Positions 32,703 to 42,477 of a DNA stretch of 64,000 nt are shown here, one piece after another. The stretch is from the NCBI GenBank assembly GCA_022822365.1, contig JAJEBV010000006.1, positions 124,001 to 188,000 on the forward strand. The letters are read 5' to 3'. Position numbers and translations under genes: made by a program. This DNA comes from Thermoanaerobaculia bacterium. GTDB taxonomy: Bacteria > Acidobacteriota > Thermoanaerobaculia > Multivoradales > Multivoraceae. Numbering within the stretch: position 1 is the stretch's first letter; the number at the start of each line of letters is the position of its first letter. The notes beneath the pieces were generated by a model. That model was given only the letters and a program-made list of their open reading frames with translations. It ran no database searches and was not told where the DNA came from.

Positions 32703-35162
32703 TCAGAAGCTGGTTCCGATGCTGAAGTCGAAGCTGTCGAACCGCTCCCGGTCGACGCCTCCGAGGTTGTCCAGCGGATTCAGGTTCGTAGCGTAGATGA
32801 AGCGGAGCGGAGCTCCAAGGATGGGCACGTTGACGCGAAGCTCGATTCCGGCGGACATGCGCATGTGGCTGAAATCGACGTCCTGGTCGTCGCCATAGAC
32901 GTTGCCGGCATCGAAGAAGGTCACGACGCGGAAGGGACCGTTGACCAGGGTGTGGTGCTCGAGGTTGACGACGACGCTCTTGTTGCCGCCCTGGGGGAAG
33001 CCGTTCTGGTCGAGAAGCGTGCGGCCGGTCTCCGGATCGCGGACCCAGATGGAACGGAACGCGAAGCCGCGGAGGCTGTTCTCGCCGCCCAGCAGGTAGC
33101 GGTCCAGGAAGAACAGCTGGCGCACGTTGCCGGTGTCGTCCTGGCCGAACGGCTGGATGTAGCCGAGCTGAATGTTCGCCCGCCCCACCGTGTGCAGCCC
33201 GCGCCTCGTCAGCGGCACGGTGATCGCCGCGTTCAGCGACGGGCGAATGAAGAAGGACTCGCCGCCCAGGGGGCCGCCGGCGTACTCGAGAGATGCGATC
33301 AGGCGCTTGCCCTGGGTGGGTGCCAGACGGCTGTTGTGGCTGTCGTACTGGTAGGTGGCCGTGACCGAGCGGCGGTTGAACTGGAACGCCTGCTCGAACG
33401 TGTCGCTCGTCGGGTCGTCCTGCACTTCCGGGTTGTCGAAGAAGTAGAACGTCTGCGACTGGTAGCTCTCGATGTCCATGTTGCTGTAGGACATCTGGAC
33501 CATCTCCCAGCGGCGGAAGTTCCGGCCGAACGTGATGACGCCGCCGGCCTCCTTGCTTCGGTAGCGCTGATCGACAAGGAGGTCGAAGTCCGTGTCCCGG
33601 TTGAAGAGTTGGACTCCGAAGTTCTGCGGCCGGTCCTTGACCCAGGGCATGTAGTAGGAGACGTCGAAGATGTCGCGGTAACGGCCGGTCTGGATCGACA
33701 CGCCGACGGTCTCGCCGCGACCCAGGAAGTTGCGGGTGCGCAACGCCGACTGGACGAAGAAGCCGTCGAGCTCGCTGTAGCCGCCGCCGAACTGGACTTC
33801 CGTCTGGCCGGTTTCGCTGCCCTTGACGGTGATGTCGACCTGCTGGTCGTCCATGTCGTAGTCGACGTCGACCTGTTCGTTCTCGTCGACCACGTAGTAC
33901 TCGAGCTGGCTCAGGCGCATCAGGCTGGTGCGCAACATGCCCGTGTTGAAGACGTCGCCCTCCTTCAGCAGCATCTGCCGGCGCAGCACCCGGTCGCGCG
34001 TCCGGTCGTTGCCCGTGAATTCCAGCCGTCCGATCCGGAACTGGTCGTTCTCCTCGACCGTCACGAGAATGTCGGCCACCAGATCGTCCCGCTCGACGAT
34101 CTCCATCTTCACGTCCGCGAAGATGTAGCCGCTGTTCCGGTATAGCTCCTGGACCTGCTCCACGCCCTCGTCGATCACGTCCGAGCGCAGCCAGCCGCCC
34201 TTCGGATCCTTGAACATCCGCATCAGCAGTTCCTCGGGCAGAATCTCGGCGCCCTCCACATCGACCTCGCCCAGCTTCCAGCGCGGCCCTTCCTCGAGCG
34301 GAATCACGAGAGCAAGCTGGCGCTTCCGCTCCTCGATGCGCTCGGCGTTCGGCTTGCGCTCGATGACGTCGAGTTCGGGCTCGCCGACCTCGACATCCTT
34401 GTAGCCGAAACGGCGGTAGAGGTCCTTGACCTTGTCGAGGTCCTCCTGAACCGTCGCCGAGTTGAACACGTCGCGCTTGCGGATTCTGGTCAGCAGGTTC
34501 GACTTTTTCGTCTTCTCCATCTGGCGTCGGAGGCGGCCGGCGGAGAACACTTCGTTGCCTTCGAAATCGACCTGGCCGATCTTGACTCTCCCGCCCTCGT
34601 CCACGGTGATCAGCACCCGCTTCTCGCCCAGGCCCGCGTCCTGGATCTCGACGTGGATACCCGCGAACCGGAAGCCTCGCTCCTCGTAGAGCTTCTTGAT
34701 GGCCCCTTCGAGACGGGCCAGCTCGCCCAGGTCCAGCGGCAGACCCTCGAAGACCGAGATCCGCTCCCGGTCCGTCATGTCGCCGATGTCGCTCCGTTTC
34801 ACCTTCTTCAGACCGTCGTACTCGAGCGAGACCAGGAGCGGCCTCTCCGTGACCGTCACCCGGACCAGCACGCCTTCGTCCTGCGCCTCGGCCGCGATCG
34901 AGATGTCGTCGATCAGCTTCCGCTCCCAGAGGTCCTTGATCCGCTCGTTCACGCGGCCGGGATCCCAGGGCTTTCCGGCCTCGATATCCAGGTAGTAGTT
35001 CAGACTGTCTTCGCTCAGCGTCTCGACGCCGGCGTACTCGACCGACACGATCGGCCGGCCGACCAGCAACTGGCCGGCGGCCGGTACGGCGAGCAGGAAC
35101 ACGGCGACGAGCGCGCCCGGCCGTGCCAGCCGTCGAAGGTTGTTTCGATCAGGATTCCGCAA
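32703..35162 (-). CDS. bamA: BamA, outer-membrane protein assembly factor
   Basis: Core of the machine that folds barrel proteins into the outer membrane. 819 aa from TTG at 35160-35162: signal peptide (LVAVFLLAVPAAGQ, ends about 31), five POTRA-like repeats to about 440 (VERDDLVADILVTVEE and the like), then a 16-strand barrel ending SFDFSIGTSF with the C-terminal Phe of the beta-signal. The barrel has the lid-loop type LLGGENSLRGFAFRSIWV. The TTG start is backed by AGGAGG 9 nt upstream and gives a proper signal peptide; it lies 14 bp inside clpC. A longer frame upstream encodes only clpC-antiphase sequence. Confidence 0.95.
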   Translation of the reverse strand: MRNPDRNNLRRLARPGALVAVFLLAVPAAGQLLVGRPIVSVEYAGVETLSEDSLNYYLDIEAGKPWDPGRVNERIKDLWERKLIDDISIAAEAQDEGVLVRVTVTERPLLVSLEYDGLKKVKRSDIGDMTDRERISVFEGLPLDLGELARLEGAIKKLYEERGFRFAGIHVEIQDAGLGEKRVLITVDEGGRVKIGQVDFEGNEVFSAGRLRRQMEKTKKSNLLTRIRKRDVFNSATVQEDLDKVKDLYRRFGYKDVEVGEPELDVIERKPNAERIEERKRQLALVIPLEEGPRWKLGEVDVEGAEILPEELLMRMFKDPKGGWLRSDVIDEGVEQVQELYRNSGYIFADVKMEIVERDDLVADILVTVEENDQFRIGRLEFTGNDRTRDRVLRRQMLLKEGDVFNTGMLRTSLMRLSQLEYYVVDENEQVDVDYDMDDQQVDITVKGSETGQTEVQFGGGYSELDGFFVQSALRTRNFLGRGETVGVSIQTGRYRDIFDVSYYMPWVKDRPQNFGVQLFNRDTDFDLLVDQRYRSKEAGGVITFGRNFRRWEMVQMSYSNMDIESYQSQTFYFFDNPEVQDDPTSDTFEQAFQFNRRSVTATYQYDSHNSRLAPTQGKRLIASLEYAGGPLGGESFFIRPSLNAAITVPLTRRGLHTVGRANIQLGYIQPFGQDDTGNVRQLFFLDRYLLGGENSLRGFAFRSIWVRDPETGRTLLDQNGFPQGGNKSVVVNLEHHTLVNGPFRVVTFFDAGNVYGDDQDVDFSHMRMSAGIELRVNVPILGAPLRFIYATNLNPLDNLGGVDRERFDSFDFSIGTSF

Positions 35163-37599
35163 GAGCAGGTTCCTCCTCAACGGTCCGGGCGGCGCCGCCC
35201 TGAACGACCTCCAGGACCAGTCCCTCCTGGGCCAGATCCACACGAATGCGCTCCACTGAATCACCGGTGCGCTGGATCAGCAGGTCGGACACCGCATCCT
35301 GGACGTAGCGCTGGATCGTGCGACGCAATGGACGGGCGCCGGTCGACGGATCGATGCCCGCCTGCTCCAGCAACCATTCCCGCGCCTCGCCGGTGACCTC
35401 GACGGCGAGCCCCCGGTCGGCAAGGGTTTCGTTCACGTCGGAGAGCAGGAGGCAGGTGATGGCTCGCAGCTCCTCCCGACCCAGCGGATTGAACACGATC
35501 GTCTCGTCGATGCGGTTGATGAACTCGGGGCTGAAGCTGCGGCGGAGCTCCGCTTCGATCTCTTCCCTGATGCGGCCGAAGTCCTCTCCGGAAGGGCCGC
35601 CGAAGCCCATGCGTCCACCCTTGAGCACCAGCTTACTGCCCAGATTGGAAGTCAGCAGCACCAGGGCATGACGGAAGTCGACGTGGTTGCCGTAGGCGTC
35701 GGTCAGGCTGCCCTCCTCCAGGATCTGAAGCAGCAGGTTCGTGATGTCCGGATGCGCCTTCTCGATCTCGTCGAACAGGATCAGCGAGTACGGCTGGCGC
35801 CGAACCCGCTCCGTCAACTGGCCGCCCTCCTCGTAGCCGACGTAGCCCGGCGGCGAGCCGATCAGCTTGGATGCGGAGTACTTCTCCATGTACTCGCTCA
35901 TGTCGAACCGCATGAGAGCCGTCTGACTGCCGAACAGGAACTCGGCCAGTCGCCGGGCGACCTCCGTCTTGCCGACGCCGCTCGGCCCCAGGAAGACGAA
36001 CGAGCCGACCGGCCGACGGGGATCGGATACGCCGAGCCGCGACCGGCGGATGGCGCGGCTGATCGACCGGATCGCCCGATCCTGCCCCACGATCCGGCGC
36101 CGCAGAACGTCCTCCATCCTCATCAGCCGCTTCGCCTCGTCGCCACGCACTGCCGCCACCGGCACGCCTGTCCACGAGGCAATCACCTCCTCCACGTCCT
36201 GAGCGGTCACGACCTGATCCCCAACGTCCTGCTCATGCAACTGCTCGATGCTCTCGAGATCTTCCCGGAGCTCGATCTCGCGCTCGCGGAAGCGGACGGC
36301 GCGGTCGAAGTCCTTGTCCGAGATCGCCGCCTTCATTTCGGCCACGACTTCCCGGATCTCCTGCTCGATCCGCCGCGCCTGGCGCGTATCCCGTACCCGG
36401 CGCAGCTTGACCCGGGCGCCGGCTTCGTCGATCACGTCGATCGACTTGTCGGGCTGATGACGGTCGGTGATGTAGCGGTTGGACCCGGCGATCGCGGCGC
36501 GCAGCGCGGCGTCGTCGTAGGCGACCTTGTGGAAACCCTGGTAGCGCTCCTTCAGGCCGACCAGGATGTCGTAGGTCTCGTCCGCGGAGGGCGGCTTGAT
36601 CTGCACCGCCTGGAATCGCCGCAGCAGAGAGCGGTCCTTCTCGATGTGCCGGCGGTACTCCCGCTGGGTCGTGGCGCCGATGCAGGCGATGTCGCCCCGC
36701 GAAAGGGCAGGCTTCAGGATGTTCGCGGCATCGAGCGAACCCTCGGCGGAACCGGCCCCGACCAGAGCGTGGATCTCGTCGATGAAGACAAGCACGTCTT
36801 CGCCTTCCTCGAGCTCCTTGAGGATGCCCTTCAGGCGCTCCTCGAACTGTCCCCTGTACTTCGTGCCGGCGACGATCAGGGACAGGTCGAGCGCGACGAT
36901 GCGCTTGCGCGCAAGGAACTTCGGCACCCGGCCGTGGGACACCCGTTGCGCCAGTCCTTCGACGATGGCCGTCTTGCCCACACCCGGCTCCCCGAGCAGG
37001 ATGGGGTTGTTCTTCGTCCGTCGCGCGAGGATCTGGACGATGCGGCCGACTTCCTGCTGGCGGCCGATCAGGGGGTCGAACTGGTCCTGCTGCGCGAGCG
37101 CGGTCAGGTCGCGACCGAACTCCGCCAAGAAGGGCAACTCCTGCTTGCCGCGCCGGCTGTCGCGCTCGCGGGCGATGTCCGCGACGTGTTCGCGCACCGT
37201 AGCGACCTCGAGCCCGTGCCGCTTGAGGACGCGCTGGGCCAGGCAGCTGTCGACCCGCAGTACGCCGATCAACAGATGCTCGGAGCCGACCGCGGCGTGG
37301 ACCATGCTTTCCGCCTCGTGAGAGGCGAAGGCGAGGATCTTCTTCGACTCCTCCGACAGCGGCAGTTCGGCGGTCGACGAGATGCGCTCGACGAACACCC
37401 GCTCGCCCTCTATCTCGCGGCGAAGATCCTCCGGCTTGACCTGGAGGCGCTGGAGGAGTTCGATGATCGACTCCTCCCCCTCGCGCAGGATGCCGAGCAG
37501 GATGTGCTCCGACTCGATGACCCGGCTGCCCAGCTTGCTCGCCTCGTAGCGAGCGAAGAAGAGGGCGCGCCGCGATTTCTCGTTGTACTTCTCGAACAC
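35149..37599 (-). CDS. clpC: ClpC-type AAA+ unfoldase
   Basis: ATP-driven protein unfoldase, normally partner of ClpP. 816 aa: two Clp-N repeats (about 1-150), first AAA domain with Walker A LLGEPGVGKT (to 210) and VFIDEIHALVGAGSAEG, a middle UVR-type helix pair (about 415-455), second AAA domain with LGPSGVGKT (537-545), GSPPGYVGYEEGGQLTE and LFDEIEKAHPDI, and sensor 2 in TGARPLRRTIQ. GRMGFGG (662-668) sits where the ClpP-docking loop (xGF) is found. GTG start, 9 bp after lolD. No clpP nearby. Finding it between lolD and bamA is unusual. Confidence 0.95.
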   Translation of the reverse strand: MFEKYNEKSRRALFFARYEASKLGSRVIESEHILLGILREGEESIIELLQRLQVKPEDLRREIEGERVFVERISSTAELPLSEESKKILAFASHEAESMVHAAVGSEHLLIGVLRVDSCLAQRVLKRHGLEVATVREHVADIARERDSRRGKQELPFLAEFGRDLTALAQQDQFDPLIGRQQEVGRIVQILARRTKNNPILLGEPGVGKTAIVEGLAQRVSHGRVPKFLARKRIVALDLSLIVAGTKYRGQFEERLKGILKELEEGEDVLVFIDEIHALVGAGSAEGSLDAANILKPALSRGDIACIGATTQREYRRHIEKDRSLLRRFQAVQIKPPSADETYDILVGLKERYQGFHKVAYDDAALRAAIAGSNRYITDRHQPDKSIDVIDEAGARVKLRRVRDTRQARRIEQEIREVVAEMKAAISDKDFDRAVRFREREIELREDLESIEQLHEQDVGDQVVTAQDVEEVIASWTGVPVAAVRGDEAKRLMRMEDVLRRRIVGQDRAIRSISRAIRRSRLGVSDPRRPVGSFVFLGPSGVGKTEVARRLAEFLFGSQTALMRFDMSEYMEKYSASKLIGSPPGYVGYEEGGQLTERVRRQPYSLILFDEIEKAHPDITNLLLQILEEGSLTDAYGNHVDFRHALVLLTSNLGSKLVLKGGRMGFGGPSGEDFGRIREEIEAELRRSFSPEFINRIDETIVFNPLGREELRAITCLLLSDVNETLADRGLAVEVTGEAREWLLEQAGIDPSTGARPLRRTIQRYVQDAVSDLLIQRTGDSVERIRVDLAQEGLVLEVVQGGAARTVEEEPALAES
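35172..35177 (-). promoter_or_regulatory. Ribosome binding site for bamA inside clpC
   Basis: AGGAGG on the minus strand, 9 nt before TTG 35160-35162. It is embedded in the last codons of clpC and decides the bamA start; its place suggests that bamA translation is coupled to ribosomes finishing clpC. Confidence 0.65.
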
Positions 37600-37608
37600 C
37601 GGGCAAGT

Positions 37609-38277
37609 CTAGCCCGGCGCAAGGGATCCTCCGTCCAGACGCAGCACCGCTCCGCAACGCTTCGCCACTTCCGGGTTGTGCGTCACCAGCACCATCGTCG
37701 TGTCCCGGCGCCTGCGCAGTGTGTCGAGGAGTTCCAGCACCTGTTCGCCGCTCCTGGAATCCAGGTTGCCGGTCGGTTCGTCGGCCAGCAGCACCGCAGG
37801 TTCGAGCACCAGGGCGCGGCAGATCGCGATCCGCTGCCGTTCGCCGCCGGAGAGCTGCTGCGGGAAGGCGCCGGCCCGGTCGGCGAGGCCGACCTGGTCC
37901 AGGAGCGCGAGCGCCTGAGCGCTGAGAGACGACGTCGGACGGCCCGCGATCCGCCCCGGCATCATCACGTTCTCGAGCGCGGTGAAGTCCGGAAGCAGTT
38001 GATGGAACTGGAAGACGAAACCGAGGGACCGGTTGCGAAAGCCAGCCAGGGCCGACGGCCTGGACGCGGTGAGATCGACGCCATCGACCCGAACCGAACC
38101 CGCGTCCGGGGTATCGAGCGCGCCCAGGATGTTGAGGAGCGTCGACTTGCCCGAACCGGACGGGCCGACGATGGCTGCCGTCTCGCCGCGCGCGACAACC
38201 AGGTCCACGCCGCGCAGGACCTGCCGCCGGACCGCGCCGTCCTGGTAGGCCTTGGTGACCCCGGAGACCGCGATCAC
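37609..38277 (-). CDS. lolD: Lipoprotein-releasing ABC transporter ATPase
   Basis: 222-aa ABC ATPase that powers release of lipoproteins from the inner membrane. Walker A VGPSGSGKSTLLN, Q-loop FVFQFHQLLPDFTALENVMMP (typical LolD wording), signature LSGGERQRIAICRAL, Walker B LLADEPTGNLD, His in VTHNPEVA. GTG start overlaps the permease stop (GTGA at 38274-38277). Confidence 0.95.
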   Translation of the reverse strand: MIAVSGVTKAYQDGAVRRQVLRGVDLVVARGETAAIVGPSGSGKSTLLNILGALDTPDAGSVRVDGVDLTASRPSALAGFRNRSLGFVFQFHQLLPDFTALENVMMPGRIAGRPTSSLSAQALALLDQVGLADRAGAFPQQLSGGERQRIAICRALVLEPAVLLADEPTGNLDSRSGEQVLELLDTLRRRRDTTMVLVTHNPEVAKRCGAVLRLDGGSLAPG

Positions 38278-39479
38278 GTTCGCGCGCTCCGCATCGCCTC
38301 GACGGGGTGTAGGAGGCTCGCCTTGCGCGCCCCGATCACGGCGGCCGCGGCGGTGAACAGAACGGTCACGGCGAGCACGACGAGCACGTCCGTGCCCCGG
38401 ACCAGGAACGGCACGTAGTCCACGACGTACACATCGGACGGCGTGGAGATGACGCGGTAGCGGTCCAGGAGCGCCGCGAGCCCGGCGCCTGCCGCGCCGC
38501 CGAGGCCGGCGCCGCCGACCGACAGCAGCGCGCCGAGCAGCAGGAACACCCGCCGCAACCGGGCCGGCGGCGCACCCATCGCCGCCAGCACGCCAACCTC
38601 GGCGCGCTTGCTCGAAAGCACCATCGACAACGCCGCCAGCAGGGCGAAGGAGGCGACCGCCACGATCAGGGCCACCGCCGAGAAGACCAGGCCCTTCTCG
38701 AGCCGCAGCACGAAGAGGAGCGCCCGGTTGGCCTGCCTCCAGGTGGTCACCGTCGCCACGGCCGGGTCGATTCCCCGGCGCAGAAAGTCGCCGATCTCCT
38801 CCGGATCCGCGTCCGGAGCAAGCGTCAGGTCCAGTCGTCTGTCGCCCCGCGCGAACAGAGCGGAAGCCTGCTCGAGCGGCAGCAGCACCGGATCGTCCGT
38901 GTCCTCCGCACGGTCCGACCGGTAGATCAGGTCGACCGGCAGCATGCGGGCCCGCGGCCTGGGCCCGACCGGCGTGAGGCCGGGGCGAGGCGAGACGACG
39001 CGCACCATGTCGCCCACGGCCAGCCCCATCCGCAGCGCCACGGAAACGGGCACGATCAGCCTGGGCGTCGCCTCCGGCTGGACCGGGATCCAGGGCGGCG
39101 GCGCTTTCTCGTAGCCCAGCACCTCGACTGCGAGCGGACGGTCGTCATCGGCCAGCCAGCCCCGCGCGTAGAGCAGCTCCTGGACACCGGCGACGCCGTT
39201 CGTCGCGGCCGCCAGCTCGGCCAGGTCCCGCGCTCCTTCCGTTGCTGCCGCGCCTTCGACGGCGGCGCCGCGGCCGAACTCGATCTGGAGGGCGGGCGTA
39301 TGCCGCGCCAGGTCTTCCAGCAGGAGGTTCTGAAAGCCGGCGAGCGCGGCCAGCGCCAGCACCAGCGCCGCCGTACCCACCGCGAGGCCGCCCGCCGTCA
39401 GGGTGGACAGCGCCCGGATGTGCGCGTCCGCGCGGGTGGAGCGGAAGTACCTGACTGCTATGTGCCAGACGAACCCCAC
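38274..39479 (-). CDS. LolC/LolE-family lipoprotein-releasing permease
   Basis: 401 aa: N-terminal membrane helix (about 28-50, after WHIAVRYFRSTRADAHIRALS), a periplasmic domain (about 55-265) and three C-terminal helices of the FtsX fold (GLVFSAVALIVAVASFALLA, VFLLLGALLSVGGAGLGGAA, VLVVLAVTVLFTAAAAVIGA), ending RKASLLHPVEAMRS, a usual MacB/LolC/E end. Only one permease gene is present with lolD, so it may act as a homodimer (LolF type). GTG start, 12 bp after hpt. Confidence 0.92.
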   Translation of the reverse strand: MGFVWHIAVRYFRSTRADAHIRALSTLTAGGLAVGTAALVLALAALAGFQNLLLEDLARHTPALQIEFGRGAAVEGAAATEGARDLAELAAATNGVAGVQELLYARGWLADDDRPLAVEVLGYEKAPPPWIPVQPEATPRLIVPVSVALRMGLAVGDMVRVVSPRPGLTPVGPRPRARMLPVDLIYRSDRAEDTDDPVLLPLEQASALFARGDRRLDLTLAPDADPEEIGDFLRRGIDPAVATVTTWRQANRALLFVLRLEKGLVFSAVALIVAVASFALLAALSMVLSSKRAEVGVLAAMGAPPARLRRVFLLLGALLSVGGAGLGGAAGAGLAALLDRYRVISTPSDVYVVDYVPFLVRGTDVLVVLAVTVLFTAAAAVIGARKASLLHPVEAMRSART

Positions 39480-39491
39480 GGCGACGCGAGG

Positions 39492-40037
39492 CTACTCCGA
39501 GGCTCCCGACTCCTCCAGCACGCCGATGTAGGGCAGGTTGCGGTAGCGGTCGTTGTAGTCGAGGCCGTAGCCGACGACGAACTTGTCGTCCACCTCGAAG
39601 CCGCGATAGTGGATCTGAACCGGCGTCTCGCGCTTGCAGGCCTTGTCGAGCAGCACGCAGAGCCGCACGGAACGCGCCCCCCTGAACCCCATCAGCGCCA
39701 TGATCGTCCGCATCGTGTAGCCGGTATCCACGATGTCCTCGATCAGCAGAACGTCGCGGCCGGCCAGAGAGTGATCCAGGTCGCGGCGGATCCGCACCTC
39801 GCCGGGCGAGGTCGTCTCGCCCCGATAACTCGAGGTCTGGAAGAAGTCGACGACGAGCGGCCGGGACAGCCGCTGCAGGAGGTCGGACATGAAGAAGACG
39901 GAGCCCTTCAGCACGCCGACGCAGAGCAGCTCCTCGCTGTCGGCATAGTCCCGCTCGATCTCGGCGGCCAGCTCGCCGACCCGGCGGTCGAGCACTTCCC
40001 TCGAAATCAACTCGCGCGGCATGCCGTCTTCGGTCAT
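39492..40037 (-). CDS. hpt: Hypoxanthine phosphoribosyltransferase
   Basis: Salvages hypoxanthine (and perhaps guanine) with PRPP. 181 aa. LCVGVLKGSVFFMSDLLQRL, TSSYRGET, the PRPP loop VLLIEDIVDTGYTM, and VVGYGLDYNDRYRNLPYIG at the end are all standard. ATG with GAGGAG 4 nt upstream. Divergent from the purine nucleoside phosphorylase gene (62 bp between starts), whose product bases it reuses. It leads the lolC/E-lolD-clpC-bamA-ompH run. Confidence 0.96.
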   Translation of the reverse strand: MTEDGMPRELISREVLDRRVGELAAEIERDYADSEELLCVGVLKGSVFFMSDLLQRLSRPLVVDFFQTSSYRGETTSPGEVRIRRDLDHSLAGRDVLLIEDIVDTGYTMRTIMALMGFRGARSVRLCVLLDKACKRETPVQIHYRGFEVDDKFVVGYGLDYNDRYRNLPYIGVLEESGASE

Positions 40038-40099
40038 CGAACTCCTCGGGATATGGTCTGCCGCACTCCAGGCATGGAGCGGGCGACGCGAGAAACGCC

Positions 40100-40972
40100 G
40101 TGAATGGACACAAGGATACCGGCCCGGACACGAGTCTCGCGGCCGAACTCGAGGAGAGCCGCCGGCGCTGGCTGGAGGCGGGAATTCCGACGCCAGAGGC
40201 CCTCCTCGTCACCGGCTCCGGCCTGAGCCTGAACCTGAGCGCGCCGGCGGCCGGACCGTGGCCCTTTTCCGACCTGTTCCCCTTCGACGTCGAAGCGATC
40301 GAGGGCCACGCCGTGACCGCCGAACTCGTACGGACGGGCAACGGCAGGCTGGTGCTCTACAGCCGCGGCCGGCTGCACGCCTACCAGGGCTACACGCCGG
40401 CCCAGGTCGTCTACCTGGTGCGCCTCAGCGCCCTGCTCGGCGCTCGCTCGCTGGTCGTCACGAACGCCGCCGGCTCCCTGCGTGCGGACCTGCCGCCCGG
40501 CTCGATCGTGGCCATCTCCGACCACATCAACCTGACCGGCCTCAACCCGCTCAGGGGCCGGCTGCCGGCCTCCTGGGGGCCGCAGTTTCCCGACCTGGCT
40601 GATGCCTACGATCCCGGGCTGCGCCGCCGGTTGGCGGAACTCGGAGAACAGGCCGGAGTCCCGGTCGGCGAAGGCGTCTACGCGGGCCTGCTCGGGCCGT
40701 CCTTCGAGACCCCCGCCGAGATCCGCGCCTACCGCACCCTGGGCGCCGACCTGGTCGGCATGTCGACCGTGCTGGAAGTGATCGCCGCCCGCCACATGGG
40801 GCTCCGTGTGCTCGGCTTGTCCCTGGTCACGAACATGGGCGTGGGGCTGGTCGACGAAGCTGTCAACCATCAAGACGTGCTCCGGATCGGCGGCAGAGCC
40901 TCCGCCGGTGTCGCCCGCCTCGTCTCCGACCTGTTCGCGGACGACGCCTTCCGGAACCCGGAATCGAGCTGA
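40100..40972 (+). CDS. Purine nucleoside phosphorylase (trimeric, PNP-I)
   Basis: Phosphorolysis of inosine/guanosine to base and ribose-1-phosphate. 290 aa. LLVTGSGLSL, GRLHAYQGYTPAQVVYLVR, LVVTNAAGSL, GVYAGLLGPSFETPAEIRAY (catalytic Glu), GADLVGMSTVLEVIAARHMG (Leu where most have Pro) and LVTNMGVG (purine-binding Asn). Start GTG at 40100. lysS follows after 3 bp. Its products feed hpt on the other side of the shared promoter region. Confidence 0.94.
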   Translation: MNGHKDTGPDTSLAAELEESRRRWLEAGIPTPEALLVTGSGLSLNLSAPAAGPWPFSDLFPFDVEAIEGHAVTAELVRTGNGRLVLYSRGRLHAYQGYTPAQVVYLVRLSALLGARSLVVTNAAGSLRADLPPGSIVAISDHINLTGLNPLRGRLPASWGPQFPDLADAYDPGLRRRLAELGEQAGVPVGEGVYAGLLGPSFETPAEIRAYRTLGADLVGMSTVLEVIAARHMGLRVLGLSLVTNMGVGLVDEAVNHQDVLRIGGRASAGVARLVSDLFADDAFRNPESS

Positions 40973-40975
40973 GCC

Positions 40976-42463
<1,488 letters not shown>

Positions 42464-42477
42464 GAGCCGTCAGCGTG

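Noticed and set aside
35668-38418. Very long plus-strand open frame (over 900 codons) opposite clpC and lolD
   Set aside because: It is antisense to two clear genes; such frames are expected where third codon positions are nearly all G or C. The product is Arg/Asp/Leu-rich without motifs.
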